Positions 40,975 to 49,200 are shown, counted from the stretch's first letter. The stretch: 49,535 nt of DNA from Aquimarina megaterium XH134 (GCF_000520975.1 NZ_JACB01000065.1:1-49535), one strand, 5' to 3'. The notes: generated by a model from the letters alone, not told the origin. Made by a program: numbers and translations.

Positions 40975-42564
40975 ATGGTTTCAGTTTTTAGAGCAATTTG
41001 CTTTAAAAATTTTACCATGTTATTTCCTTGTATTATTTCAGAACAAAATTTAGATGAAAATATCAATCGTGTTTTTGGTGATGCTACCAGTTGGTTTGTC
41101 GATGCAATTCTAGCCGAAATCCCTATTACAGACACTGTAGGGATTCCTTGGGTAGTTGTAGTATTGCTATTAGGAGCTGGATATTTTACATTATATTTTA
41201 AATTTATTAATGTAAGAAGTTTTTATACCGCAATACAAGTAGTTCGAGGAAAATACGATGCTTTAGAGAATTTGAATCAGGAAGAGACAGATGAGTTATC
41301 TACTGAAAGCATTTCGATGGAAGAAAAAAATAAGGATGATGATGTAAAAGGAGAAGTTAGCCATTTTCAGGCATTAACTACAGCTGTTTCGGCTACAGTT
41401 GGGTTGGGTAATATTGCTGGTGTTGCAATTGCCTTGTCTATTGGTGGTGCCGGGGCAACACTCTGGATGATTATTATTGGGGTGTTAGGGATGTCTTCAA
41501 AATTCGTAGAATGTACCCTGGGAGTTAAATACCGGGAGGTAGATAGTGAAGGGAAAATTTTTGGAGGTCCTATGTATTATTTAACTAAAGGGTTAGGAGA
41601 AAAAGGCTACGCCAAATTTGGTAAGGTACTATCTATAATTTTTGCTATTATGTGTATAGGAGGATCGTTTGGTGGTGGTAACATGTTTCAGGTAAATCAG
41701 GCCTTTAAATTGTTTGACCATGTGATAATTTCGGATAACTCAATGTTGCATGGGCAAGGTTGGGTGTTTGGAGTTATCATGGCGATATTGGTAGGTGTTG
41801 TTATCATTGGCGGAATCAAAAAAATAGCAAGTGTAACCGATAAGATTGTACCCTTTATGGTATTGATTTATATTGCAGCAGTCTTAACAGTTTTAGTGTT
41901 GTATAGTTCGGCTATTCCAGCTGCATTTAGTGCAATTTGGGATGGTGCTTTTCATCCTGAAGGAGTGATGGGAGGCTTTGTAGGAGTATTGGTTCAGGGG
42001 TTTAGACGAGGAGCTTTTAGTAATGAAGCAGGAGTTGGTAGTGCTTCAATAGCACATAGTGCGGTAAAAACACGTTTCCCTGCAAGCGAAGGACTAGTGG
42101 CATTGCTCGAGCCTTTTATCGATACTGTAGTTGTGTGTACAATGACTGCTTTGGTGTTAATTATAACTGGGCAGGTAGATACAAGTACCGAAATTGATTT
42201 TGAACAAGGAGTTCTTCTTACTGCATCTGCATTAGAGAGTGGTGTTTCATGGTTTCCGTATCTCCTTACGATTGCAGTATTACTTTTTGCTTTCTCTTCT
42301 ATGATTTCATGGTCATATTATGGATACCAGGCCTGGAGCTATCTTTTTGGAAGAAGCAAACGTACAGAATACTTGTATAAGTCTATTTTTTGCTGTTTTA
42401 CAGTAGTAGGTGCTGCAGCTACACTAAATGCAGTCACAGATTTTAGTGACGCCATGATTTTTGCAATGATGGTACCCAACATGATCGGGCTATTTTTATT
42501 AAGTCCTAAAGTGAAAGACGAATTAAAACGCTACAAAAAGAGTATTGCCAGAAGGATTAGATAA
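40975..42564 (+). CDS. Alanine/glycine:cation (AGCS family) symporter
   Basis: 529 aa, a sodium:alanine or glycine symporter of the inner membrane with about ten TM helices. Family signatures are ATVGLGNIAGVAIALSIGGAGATLWM (first discontinuous helix), GGPMYYLTKGLGEKG, GFRRGAFSNEAGVGSASIAHSAVKT and FSSMISWSYYGYQAWSYLFG. An acidic Lys/Asp/Glu-rich insertion (about 94-128, with MEEKNKDDD) lies between the second helix and the core motif, making it longer than typical members. The first 14 residues (MVSVFRAICFKNFT) may be untranslated; Met15 (41017) is an alternative start. An Lrp-type regulator lies nearby at 43240. Confidence 0.88.
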   Translation: MVSVFRAICFKNFTMLFPCIISEQNLDENINRVFGDATSWFVDAILAEIPITDTVGIPWVVVVLLLGAGYFTLYFKFINVRSFYTAIQVVRGKYDALENLNQEETDELSTESISMEEKNKDDDVKGEVSHFQALTTAVSATVGLGNIAGVAIALSIGGAGATLWMIIIGVLGMSSKFVECTLGVKYREVDSEGKIFGGPMYYLTKGLGEKGYAKFGKVLSIIFAIMCIGGSFGGGNMFQVNQAFKLFDHVIISDNSMLHGQGWVFGVIMAILVGVVIIGGIKKIASVTDKIVPFMVLIYIAAVLTVLVLYSSAIPAAFSAIWDGAFHPEGVMGGFVGVLVQGFRRGAFSNEAGVGSASIAHSAVKTRFPASEGLVALLEPFIDTVVVCTMTALVLIITGQVDTSTEIDFEQGVLLTASALESGVSWFPYLLTIAVLLFAFSSMISWSYYGYQAWSYLFGRSKRTEYLYKSIFCCFTVVGAAATLNAVTDFSDAMIFAMMVPNMIGLFLLSPKVKDELKRYKKSIARRIR

Positions 42565-42605
42565 TATTGTAAAATGAAAAAAGTAAAATCTATAAAGAGG
42601 AAACT

Positions 42606-42989
42606 TTATAAACTCATCATCCAGGAACGTTGCAGATGTTTAAATTTTCTAAGCTCTTTGCGCAATAGAATTAAGAATTCTTTTCCGTTACTTTCAGATT
42701 GTTCAAGACGTTCACAATTTTTGTAAAGCCTATTGGTAATATGTATCAGAGAAGTAGCGTGTTTTATACGCTCATCCTGAAAGGTTTGATTTTCGGCTTT
42801 AATTATTTTGGGAGCCAGTGCATCTGATTGTCTTATGATGTCACCAGTAAAATAAATATGAGGATGCTCACTCCCATTATTTTGTAATGGAGCTAAATCA
42901 TGAACAAGATAATTTGAAATACTTCGAGAGAGTGTAAATATCTCGAGAGCCTTCTTGTATAACCTTTTATTTCGGGGCTGTAATCTCAT
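42606..42989 (-). CDS. Small four-helix-bundle-like protein of unknown function
   Basis: 127 aa, predominantly helical and charged: RNKRLYKKALEIFTLSRSIS, then DIIRQSDALAPKIIKAENQT, DERIKHATSLIHITNRLYKN and LLRKELRKFKHLQRSW. Size, four amphipathic helices and the early KALEIFTLSRSIS resemble the S23 intervening-sequence four-helix proteins common in Bacteroidota, but the match is loose. No signal or TM segment. It converges with the AGCS gene. Confidence 0.5.
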   Translation of the reverse strand: MRLQPRNKRLYKKALEIFTLSRSISNYLVHDLAPLQNNGSEHPHIYFTGDIIRQSDALAPKIIKAENQTFQDERIKHATSLIHITNRLYKNCERLEQSESNGKEFLILLRKELRKFKHLQRSWMMSL

Positions 42990-43239
42990 ATCAATTTGTT
43001 ACATCAAAAATAATGTTATTTTTAGTATTTTTTCTTTATTATTTAAAGTTAAATGATTAATTTACATTAGTAATTAAGGACTTTTATTGCTTTTTTCTTA
43101 AAAGTGAAATTTTTATACCCGAATTAATAATTAGTAGATGTAGATGTATATAATATATAGTATAAAAGTTTAGATATCGATAGAAAAAGAGAGCTTATAC
43201 ATATTTTATATAATCACTAAAAAACTGAAAAATATTGTA

Positions 43240-43704
43240 ATGAAAATAGATGCTATAAACTGGGATATTTTGAAGTGTTTACAACAAAATGCACGACTAT
43301 CTAATACAGAAATAGGACGAAAAGTAGGTTTGAGTTCTCCTGCAGTTGCCGAAAGGATAAAAAAGATGGAAGATTATGGGATTTTAAAAGGGTATATTGC
43401 CGATGTCTCATATACCAAAACAGGGTATCAATTAAAAGCAATAATTACACTACGAGCATTTATGGGAAGATTAAAACCGTTTTTGATAAAGGTATCAGAA
43501 TTTAAGGAAGTCATGAATTGTTATCGAATCACAGGTAACGAAAATATAGTTATGGAAGTAGTGTTAAGAGATCAAATACATTTACAAGAATTTATAGATA
43601 GGTTGATCACTTATGGAGAAGTTAAAACACATATTATACTGTCTAATCTTATAGAAAATAATCCAATTACCAGTCATGTCGAATTTGGAGAACTAGATGC
43701 CTAA
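43240..43704 (+). CDS. Lrp/AsnC-family transcriptional regulator
   Basis: 154 aa. An N-terminal winged HTH (about 3-60: INWDILKCLQQNARLSNTEIGRKVGLSSPAVAERIKKME) is joined to a RAM/ACT-like effector domain (about 68-145: LKAIITLRAFMGRLKPFLIKV, MNCYRITGNENIVMEVVL). Standard length and order. Such proteins sense amino acids and control their transport and metabolism; the AGCS transporter at 40975 or the proline genes could be targets, without direct evidence. Monocistronic; an sRNA-like element starts about 40 bp downstream. Confidence 0.9.
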   Translation: MKIDAINWDILKCLQQNARLSNTEIGRKVGLSSPAVAERIKKMEDYGILKGYIADVSYTKTGYQLKAIITLRAFMGRLKPFLIKVSEFKEVMNCYRITGNENIVMEVVLRDQIHLQEFIDRLITYGEVKTHIILSNLIENNPITSHVEFGELDA

Positions 43705-43742
43705 TTTATGGCATGAGATTTGATTATATGTATATAAAGAGC

Positions 43743-43835
43743 AATCTTTATCTTGTGTGAGGACATTAGTTTGGGGAACTAAAGAGAGTACAGGGAAAAG
43801 ATGAAAAACGTCTGAATGCTTTCAGACGTTTTTTT
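43743..43835 (+). ncRNA. Candidate structured small RNA, copy 1
   Basis: Conserved blocks GTGTGAGGACATTAG (43755-43769) and CTAAAGAGAGTAC (43779-43791) are shared word for word with copy 2 at 46302-46352. They are enclosed by an outer stem (ATCTTT 43744-43749 with AAAGAT 43797-43802, and TCTT with AGGG next to the blocks) and closed by an inner hairpin TTAGTT/AACTAA. An intrinsic terminator follows (AAAAACGTCTGA 43804-43815, TCAGACGTTTTT 43822-43833, then T-run). The outer stems of the two copies differ in sequence but keep pairing. It is probably a free-standing RNA of about 90 nt; an attenuator for the Cys-rich peptide gene is an alternative. Confidence 0.6.
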
Positions 43836-43937
43836 ATGATGCTAAATCAGATTTCATTAAATTTATGAGATAATTATGCATCTTTTTGTATCTGTTTTAG
43901 TCCTATAGATATATAATCATAGTAAAACAATAGCGTT

Positions 43938-44039
43938 ATGAAAAATAAAGAATGTACCTGTACATGTTCAAGTTGCGTAGAGGGGCAATGTTCTAACTGC
44001 TCCTGTATAGGATGCGAATGTACAGGATGTAGCTGTTAA
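43938..44039 (+). CDS. 33-aa metallothionein-like Cys-rich peptide
   Basis: MKNKECTCTCSSCVEGQCSN then CSCIGCECTGCSC: 11 cysteines in 33 residues (6, 8, 10, 13, 18, 21, 23, 26, 28, 31, 33), in CxC, CxxC and CxCxC patterns, without aromatic residues. This composition is that of a soft-metal (Zn, Cd, Cu) binding metallothionein, though I cannot tie it to a named family. ATG at 43938 to TAA at 44037. It precedes the SigZ-like gene by 56 bp with a terminator/attenuator hairpin between, and follows the sRNA copy 1. So many cysteines in a row in such a frame are very unlikely by chance. The metal role is inference. Confidence 0.75.
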   Translation: MKNKECTCTCSSCVEGQCSNCSCIGCECTGCSC

Positions 44040-44048
44040 CAATAACTT

Positions 44049-44077
44049 CCCTATTTCTGTTTTTAGTAGAAATAGGG
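44049..44077 (+). terminator. Hairpin between Cys-rich peptide and sigma factor genes
   Basis: CCCTATTTCT (44049-44058) pairs perfectly with AGAAATAGGG (44068-44077), followed by GTATTTCTGTTTT. Being only 19 bp before the sigma-factor ATG, it may be a partial terminator that lowers sigma expression relative to the peptide. Confidence 0.6.
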
Positions 44078-44095
44078 GTATTTCTGTTTTGATTT

Positions 44096-44629
44096 ATGGA
44101 AACTTCGAATCTTTGGAAAACCTATCATGAAAACATTAGACTATTTATAAAAAGTAAAGTGAAAAATGATCAAATTGTAGATGATTTGATACAAGAGACT
44201 TTTATAAAAGTACACAGTAATAAAAATAAACTTAGAGATCATTCTAAAATCAAATCCTGGTTGTTTACAATTGCAAGAAATACAGTATATGATTATTTAA
44301 AAGAAAATAAACAGACTACAGATTTTGTAAAAGAACAAATATATGAAGAGACTACTGACCATTCTGAAAAAGATTGTCTCCCAGAGTTAATAAACAGGCT
44401 GCCAGAAAAATACCGAAAACCATTACTTCTTTCTGATGTAAAAGGTTTTAAGCAAAAACAAATTGCAGAGCAATTAGGGATCCCCTTATCGACCGTTAAA
44501 TCACAAATACAACGTGCCCGAAAAATGATCATACAAGGGTATATGGATTGTTGTGATTATAAACTTGATGACAAAGGAAAATTAGTAGGAGAGACCAAAG
44601 AGAAAGAAAATTGTAAAATATGTAGATAA
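44096..44629 (+). CDS. sigZ: ECF RNA polymerase sigma factor, SigZ type
   Basis: 177 aa. Region 2 (about 5-72: VDDLIQETFIKVHSNKNKLRD ... SWLFTIARNTVYDYLK) and region 4 (about 97-150: LPEKYRKPLLLSDVKGFKQKQIAEQLGIPLSTVKSQIQRARKM) are complete. The tail carries YMDCCDYKLDDKGKLVG and ENCKICR, the C-terminal cysteine signature of SigZ-type sigma factors, which may bind metal or sense redox state. No anti-sigma gene is adjacent. The 11-Cys peptide upstream and the exported hydrolase-like protein downstream (55 bp) suggest a metal or thiol-stress module. The gene symbol is by family resemblance. Confidence 0.82.
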   Translation: METSNLWKTYHENIRLFIKSKVKNDQIVDDLIQETFIKVHSNKNKLRDHSKIKSWLFTIARNTVYDYLKENKQTTDFVKEQIYEETTDHSEKDCLPELINRLPEKYRKPLLLSDVKGFKQKQIAEQLGIPLSTVKSQIQRARKMIIQGYMDCCDYKLDDKGKLVGETKEKENCKICR

Positions 44630-44684
44630 AAACGCTATTAAGTGGTATATTTTTTGTGTCATTTAGTTATAAAATCATTGCGTT

Positions 44685-46106
44685 GTGTCAATATTGTTTA
44701 CCAAAAAGTACCTCTTTTTTGTTATACTTTGCCTAAGTTTAATAAGTTATGGGCAAAATACACTTACACTCAAAAAGGGAGTTGTTATAGATTCTTTGAT
44801 TATTCCTTCGACAGGTAATCATTTTAGTATTTATTTACCCAAATCTTTTGATTTAAATAAAAGTTGGCCCCTATTACTGGGGTTTGATAGTTCGGGAAAT
44901 ACAGGGAAAACTGCACACTTATATAGAGAAGCAGCCGAAGAACATGGGTATATTGTTGCGATTAGTAATTTCCTAGAAGAGCAAGAAGCACAAAAGAAAG
45001 TAGAATATGTATCAGATTTTATGAGTCATGTTTTTTCTCTTTTTCCGATTCAAAAAGGAAGAATTTATATCGCAGGAGTACAAGAAGATGCAAAACTAGC
45101 GAGTTTACTAGCTGCTTTATACCCTAATGAGGTGTTTGGAGTAATTGCAATAGAGGATACATATTTCTATGATTCGAGGATAAGGATCAAAAAGAGCTTT
45201 TCTTATCGGGGTATTGTAAGTATTGATAATCATAAGTACCAGGATTTTTTCAATATTAAAAAGTACTTAAAAAGCAGAGCAGTTCCTGCCGATGTTTATG
45301 TTTATGAAAAAGATTCTGGATTATTGCTCAATAAACAGATTAAAAAAGCACTTTCTGATTTTACATTACAGGCAATGAATAAAGGAAGGATGCCTAAAGA
45401 CTCTATTTGGGTTAAGAACTTATTTCAGAAAGAAATGAAAGAAGTAGAATTATATCTGGATCAAGGTAAGTTTTTAAATGCGTTTGATGAAGTAAAAGGT
45501 ATACGACTCAAATATGGAACCTTTTTTAATACTAACGATCTAAAAGAAAAACAGAAAGAAATTAGAAAAACCAAAGAGTATAAGCAACAGAAACGACTGG
45601 AAACAAAATACCTGAACAAGGAAAATTTTCTTAGAGAAGTATATTTACTTTCTATGGAAGAAGATATTGAAGTAAAAGAATTTGAAAATCTAGGATGGTG
45701 GAAGTATCAAATGTCAGAATTAGATACCTTGATTTTGGGTAAAGAAAAACTTGCTCGTTATATGGCCTATAGAATGAAAGGGTATGTGAAGTATCTGGTT
45801 GATAGTTATAAAAACCAACTTCTTAAAGAAGAAGAAAATCTGGAGGAAAATTTATTCCTTAATATATTAAGTACACTAGTCGATAAAAAAGATTTCGAAT
45901 CGTATCGAAAAGTGATTTCATTAAGCGCTCAGGATCAAGATAATGAAACAGCTTTGTTTTATTTAGAGCAAATGTTGAAAAACGGATATAAAGATCTAAA
46001 CGCATTGTACACCATAGAAGGGACATTGGCCTTAAAAATGTCTGAAAAGTATAATAAATTAATAAAAAAACACCTCGGAAATTCTAAATACTTCTTTTCA
46101 AAATAA
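44685..46106 (+). CDS. Exported alpha/beta-hydrolase-like protein lacking the nucleophile, with helical C-terminal domain
   Basis: 473 aa. A signal peptide (KKYLFFVILCLSLISYGQ) follows a non-ATG start: GTG at 44685, or TTG at 44694. The first half (about 30-240) has an esterase-like fold (FSIYLPKSFDLNKSWPLLLGFDSSGNTG, AAEEHGYIVAISN), but the expected GxSxGG nucleophile elbow reads IYIAGVQEDAKLASLLAALYP, with Gln/Glu instead of Ser. The second half (about 245-473) is Lys/Glu-rich helix, TPR-like. It is probably a non-catalytic envelope protein, perhaps a binding or sensor component downstream of SigZ. I know no family name for it. Confidence 0.65.
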   Translation: MSILFTKKYLFFVILCLSLISYGQNTLTLKKGVVIDSLIIPSTGNHFSIYLPKSFDLNKSWPLLLGFDSSGNTGKTAHLYREAAEEHGYIVAISNFLEEQEAQKKVEYVSDFMSHVFSLFPIQKGRIYIAGVQEDAKLASLLAALYPNEVFGVIAIEDTYFYDSRIRIKKSFSYRGIVSIDNHKYQDFFNIKKYLKSRAVPADVYVYEKDSGLLLNKQIKKALSDFTLQAMNKGRMPKDSIWVKNLFQKEMKEVELYLDQGKFLNAFDEVKGIRLKYGTFFNTNDLKEKQKEIRKTKEYKQQKRLETKYLNKENFLREVYLLSMEEDIEVKEFENLGWWKYQMSELDTLILGKEKLARYMAYRMKGYVKYLVDSYKNQLLKEEENLEENLFLNILSTLVDKKDFESYRKVISLSAQDQDNETALFYLEQMLKNGYKDLNALYTIEGTLALKMSEKYNKLIKKHLGNSKYFFSK

Positions 46107-46284
46107 ATTGAAATCATAAAATTTTGTGTATTTCATCGAATTTATATGTTTTTTGTCGTCATTTTTTTGGTGTATATGATTTTTTTACATTATATTTACA
46201 ATAGTAAAAAATACTTGATGTGTCGTCCAGAATTAACATTTTAAACTGTATGACGATACGGATTTAAAATATTAGTTTGGAATA

Positions 46285-46400
46285 CATCAGGGATAAATTA
46301 AGTGTGAGGACATTAGTCTAAAGACCCCGAATCTTGAAGCTAAAGAGAGTACGTAATTTACCCTAAATACTGAAAGCGATCTGAATAAGGTCGCTTTTAT
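46285..46400 (+). ncRNA. Candidate structured small RNA, copy 2
   Basis: GTGTGAGGACATTAG (46302-46316) and CTAAAGAGAGTAC (46340-46352) are identical to copy 1. The outer stem AGGG-A-TAAATTA (46289-46300) pairs with TAATTTA-CCCT (46354-46364), and the inner part differs (AAGA/TCTT hairpin). An intrinsic terminator follows: AAAGCGATCT (46373-46382) with AGGTCGCTTT (46388-46397), then TTTATTATTTTT. There is no plus-strand gene downstream (the next gene is convergent), so this copy cannot be a cis leader. That supports a free-standing RNA. The terminator may also serve the convergent gene. Confidence 0.6.
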
Positions 46401-46405
46401 TATTT

Positions 46406-47161
46406 TTATTTATTGATTACCAGATGAGGTACCTTTTTCAGGTTCCAATCAATGACTAATCCTTTTGCAAGTGACCTTGCAATTTCTTCACCATATAAGT
46501 GTTCACATAAATATAACGCAGCTTCAAAACTTTTGGCGCCTCCGGCAGAAGTTATGTACTTTTTGTCATGCACAAATAAAACTTCTTTTCTAATATCCAG
46601 ATTAGGAAATGTACTTCGCATTTGATCTATATCACTAGGAAAAGTAGTAGATACTACATTATCAAGAACTCCGGCTTTAGCAAGAACAAATGCTCCATCA
46701 CAATGCGAGGTCATAAATAAAGCAGTTTTATCAACTTGTTTTACAAAATCAATCATCACTTTATCATCTAAGTCGGTGTCTAAATGATGCTCGGCACTAG
46801 GAACTACCAAAATATCTATTTGAGGCAAAGAATCTTTTACATAATTATAATCAGGTATAATTTTTACACCTTCAAATGTAGTTATTGGGTAGTCTGTATT
46901 TGCAACAGTAAAAACATTCATTTGTTTTATGTTTTTACGATATTGAGTGTGTTGAAAAATATCAAACGGTGCCGTAAATTCCGTATTATAGGTGCCATCC
47001 ATAATAAGGAAAGCAACATTATATCGATTAGGCTCTAATTTAGGAAAGCTCTTTTTCTCTTCTATTGCTTCTGTTTTTATAGTATCAGGTTGTTTCTCTT
47101 GCTGTACTTGGGTACAACTATAAATTAGTATAATACAAAAGGTAAAAAAGAAATTTTTCAT
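46406..47161 (-). CDS. DJ-1/PfpI-family lipoprotein
   Basis: 251 aa. Lipoprotein signal with Cys16 (IYSC), linker, then a class I glutamine-amidotransferase-like DJ-1/PfpI domain (about 45-245): VAFLIMDGTYNTEFTAPFDIF with Glu61, IDILVVPSAEH, and the nucleophile elbow MTSHCDGAFVLAKAG with Cys154, followed by ITSAGGAKSFEAALYLCEHLYG. It resembles the sensory half of GlxA-type AraC regulators but has no HTH and is exported. Functions in the superfamily include deglycase, chaperone, isonitrile hydratase and others; none can be chosen here. It ends close to sRNA copy 2 and starts 25 bp after the MFS gene stop, so the two may be cotranscribed. Confidence 0.8.
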   Translation of the reverse strand: MKNFFFTFCIILIYSCTQVQQEKQPDTIKTEAIEEKKSFPKLEPNRYNVAFLIMDGTYNTEFTAPFDIFQHTQYRKNIKQMNVFTVANTDYPITTFEGVKIIPDYNYVKDSLPQIDILVVPSAEHHLDTDLDDKVMIDFVKQVDKTALFMTSHCDGAFVLAKAGVLDNVVSTTFPSDIDQMRSTFPNLDIRKEVLFVHDKKYITSAGGAKSFEAALYLCEHLYGEEIARSLAKGLVIDWNLKKVPHLVINK

Positions 47162-47186
47162 TGGTATAGGTTTTATAAAAAATTGG

Positions 47187-48401
47187 TTAACCAGGTACTT
47201 TTTCCTGATTAAGTTTTCGTTTTACGATATATAATAAAAATGTTCCTAAAGTAGCAATCAGGGCCATAAAAACCCAGGTGTTTTCAAATCCAAAATTATT
47301 TATGAATTGCATCCCAGAATTATGACCAAAAATATGAGCTAAAGAAAAAGACATGCTATACAATCCCATGTAGGCTCCCTGTTTTCCTTTTTTTGATCTG
47401 TCTAGAGCAAAAGCATTTCCAAATGGAAATGCGACCATCTCCCCAAGTGTGGCGATAATCATTCCGATAACCAAAACTCCTGCCCACGGAGTAACTAATA
47501 ACAGTAGAAAGCTTATGCCTGTTAGGACAAATCCGCCAATAACATTCCCTATTTTAGATAATTTTGTCTTTTCCAGATATGCTATTAATGGCATTTCAAA
47601 GAAAAATATCAAAGCACCATTTAAAGCAAGTAATAATCCGATTTTTTGTTCTGATAGTTGGTGTATTTCTTTATAATATAATGGAATTGTAGAAAAATAC
47701 TGAACAAATATAAATCCAAATAAAGCCAATGCTATTAAAAACAAGACATAAACACCATCCTTATGAGCGCTTACCGGATTTTCGACAACAACTTCTTTGT
47801 CTTGTATTTTTGCTTTTTTGGGATGTAACGTTTGTATCATCACTAATCCGGCTATAATACAAGTAATCCCGTCTACCCAAAATAAACCATAATATCCTAT
47901 AGATGCTATGATTAGTCCACCAATTGCAGGGCCGGCAGAGAAGCCTAGGTTAATTGCAAGTCGAATAAAAGTTAATGATCTGGTTTTGTTTTCTGGTTTG
48001 CTATAGGCACTTAATGCTACAAAAAAAGCAGGTCTAGCCATATCTGCAATTGCAATTAGTACAAAGAAACCGACGCAAATACTCCAGAAACTAGTAAAAT
48101 ATTGAATAGTTATAAATGAGACACCCGTTAATAACAAAGAAATAAGTATAACCTTATAGTAACCAATTTGATCACTTAGTTTGCCTCCTAACCAGGCACC
48201 TAAAAAAGAACCTAATCCATAACTGGTCATAATCCAACCTACTTGCTGTAACGAAAAATTTAAGTCATCGGTTAAGTATAGTGATAAAAAGGGGATGACC
48301 ATTGCCCCAGCTCTATTGATTAGAGTGATCAGAGCTAACCACCACACCTCTTTTGATAGCCCAGAAAAAGAGTTGAAATAATGAAGTAAAAGTTTTAGCA
48401 A
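47187..48401 (-). CDS. Major facilitator superfamily transporter (MdtH-like)
   Basis: 404 aa, about twelve TM helices. The loop 2-3 motif is GSFLGAWLGGKLSDQIGYYKVI, the MFS motif A variant (G-x-L-x-D-x-x-G-x-x), and motif LNLGFSAGPAIGGLIIASIGYYGLFW appears in helix 5. A charged central loop (about 190-215, HPKKAKIQDKEVVVENPVS) separates the two six-helix halves. It looks like a drug/metabolite efflux antiporter of the inner membrane; the substrate is unknown. It is the first gene of a likely two-gene unit with the DJ-1-like lipoprotein. Confidence 0.85.
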   Translation of the reverse strand: MLKLLLHYFNSFSGLSKEVWWLALITLINRAGAMVIPFLSLYLTDDLNFSLQQVGWIMTSYGLGSFLGAWLGGKLSDQIGYYKVILISLLLTGVSFITIQYFTSFWSICVGFFVLIAIADMARPAFFVALSAYSKPENKTRSLTFIRLAINLGFSAGPAIGGLIIASIGYYGLFWVDGITCIIAGLVMIQTLHPKKAKIQDKEVVVENPVSAHKDGVYVLFLIALALFGFIFVQYFSTIPLYYKEIHQLSEQKIGLLLALNGALIFFFEMPLIAYLEKTKLSKIGNVIGGFVLTGISFLLLLVTPWAGVLVIGMIIATLGEMVAFPFGNAFALDRSKKGKQGAYMGLYSMSFSLAHIFGHNSGMQFINNFGFENTWVFMALIATLGTFLLYIVKRKLNQEKVPG

Positions 48402-48509
48402 TGTATTTGTGATTTGTATTAGACTTCCAATTAATAGATAAAAGTAGTTTTTTATCTATTATTTAAGCATAATTTTATTAAAATTAATTAGTTAACTAAT
48501 TGTAAATTG

Positions 48510-48517
48510 TACTTTTG
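48510..48517 (+). promoter_or_regulatory. Exact -7 match TACTTTTG before/at the DUF1684 gene
   Basis: TACTTTTG fits TAnnTTTG and overlaps the TTG at 48515. If it is used, transcription would start around 48521-48524 and translation must begin further downstream, at GTG 48536. Confidence 0.4.
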
Positions 48518-49150
48518 CAAAAAAACAAAGGGGAAGTGTTTAGGATATCAATTTTATTTGTGTTTTTTATTGGAAATTTAGTTGCTCAGGATTCTATAGC
48601 AATAGAAAGAATATTGTCTTTTCAAGAAGAACTTAACAAAGATTTTGCTTCTGAAGAAACTTCACCATTAACCCCAAAAGATTTAGAACGTTTTAAAACG
48701 GTTGATTTTTTTGAAATTGATACTTCTTTTTGTATCCGAGCAAAATTCGTTCGTACACCATATGAAACACCTTTTGTGATGAAAACCACAACAGGGAGAG
48801 AGCCTATATATGTCAAATATGGAGAGGTTCATTTTAAACTACAGAAAAAATCGTATGTATTACAAGTATATCAAAATCAAGGATTAAAAACTCAGCCAGA
48901 ATTTGAAGATTATTTATTTCTCCCTTTTACAGACTTAACTAATGGAGAATCAAGTTATGCAGGAGGACGTTTTATAGATCTAAAAATCCCTGAAGGAGAC
49001 TATATTATTATTGATTTTAATACTTCGTATAATCCATATTGTGCGTATAACGATAGGTATTCTTGTCCAATACCTCCAGAAGCAAATCATCTCGATGTGA
49101 AAATTCCTGTTGGTGTTAAGGCATATAAGAAATATCCAGAGAATAAATAA
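48515..49150 (+). CDS. DUF1684-family exported protein
   Basis: Up to 211 aa. An N-terminal signal segment (FRISILFVFFIGNLVAQ) is followed by a DUF1684 domain with its hallmarks: FASEETSPLTPKDLERFKTVDFFEID, YGEVHFKLQKKSYVLQVYQ, then YLFLPFTDLTNGESSYAGGRFIDL, DFNTSYNPYCAYNDRYSCPIPP and LDVKIPVGVK. The family is widespread and uncharacterised. The longest frame starts at TTG 48515, but that codon is within a -7-like element; GTG 48536, directly before the hydrophobic core, gives a better signal peptide (204 aa). A strong terminator follows. Confidence 0.82.
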   Translation: MQKNKGEVFRISILFVFFIGNLVAQDSIAIERILSFQEELNKDFASEETSPLTPKDLERFKTVDFFEIDTSFCIRAKFVRTPYETPFVMKTTTGREPIYVKYGEVHFKLQKKSYVLQVYQNQGLKTQPEFEDYLFLPFTDLTNGESSYAGGRFIDLKIPEGDYIIIDFNTSYNPYCAYNDRYSCPIPPEANHLDVKIPVGVKAYKKYPENK

Positions 49151-49151
49151 A

Positions 49152-49181
49152 AAAAGCGTTCTGATCACTCAGAACGCTTTT
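49152..49181. terminator. Bidirectional terminator between convergent genes
   Basis: AAAAGCGTTCTGA (49152-49164) pairs perfectly with TCAGAACGCTTTT (49169-49181), 13 bp with a 4-nt loop and A/T tracts on both sides. Confidence 0.85.
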
Positions 49182-49200
49182 ACTTTATAAAATAGATATA

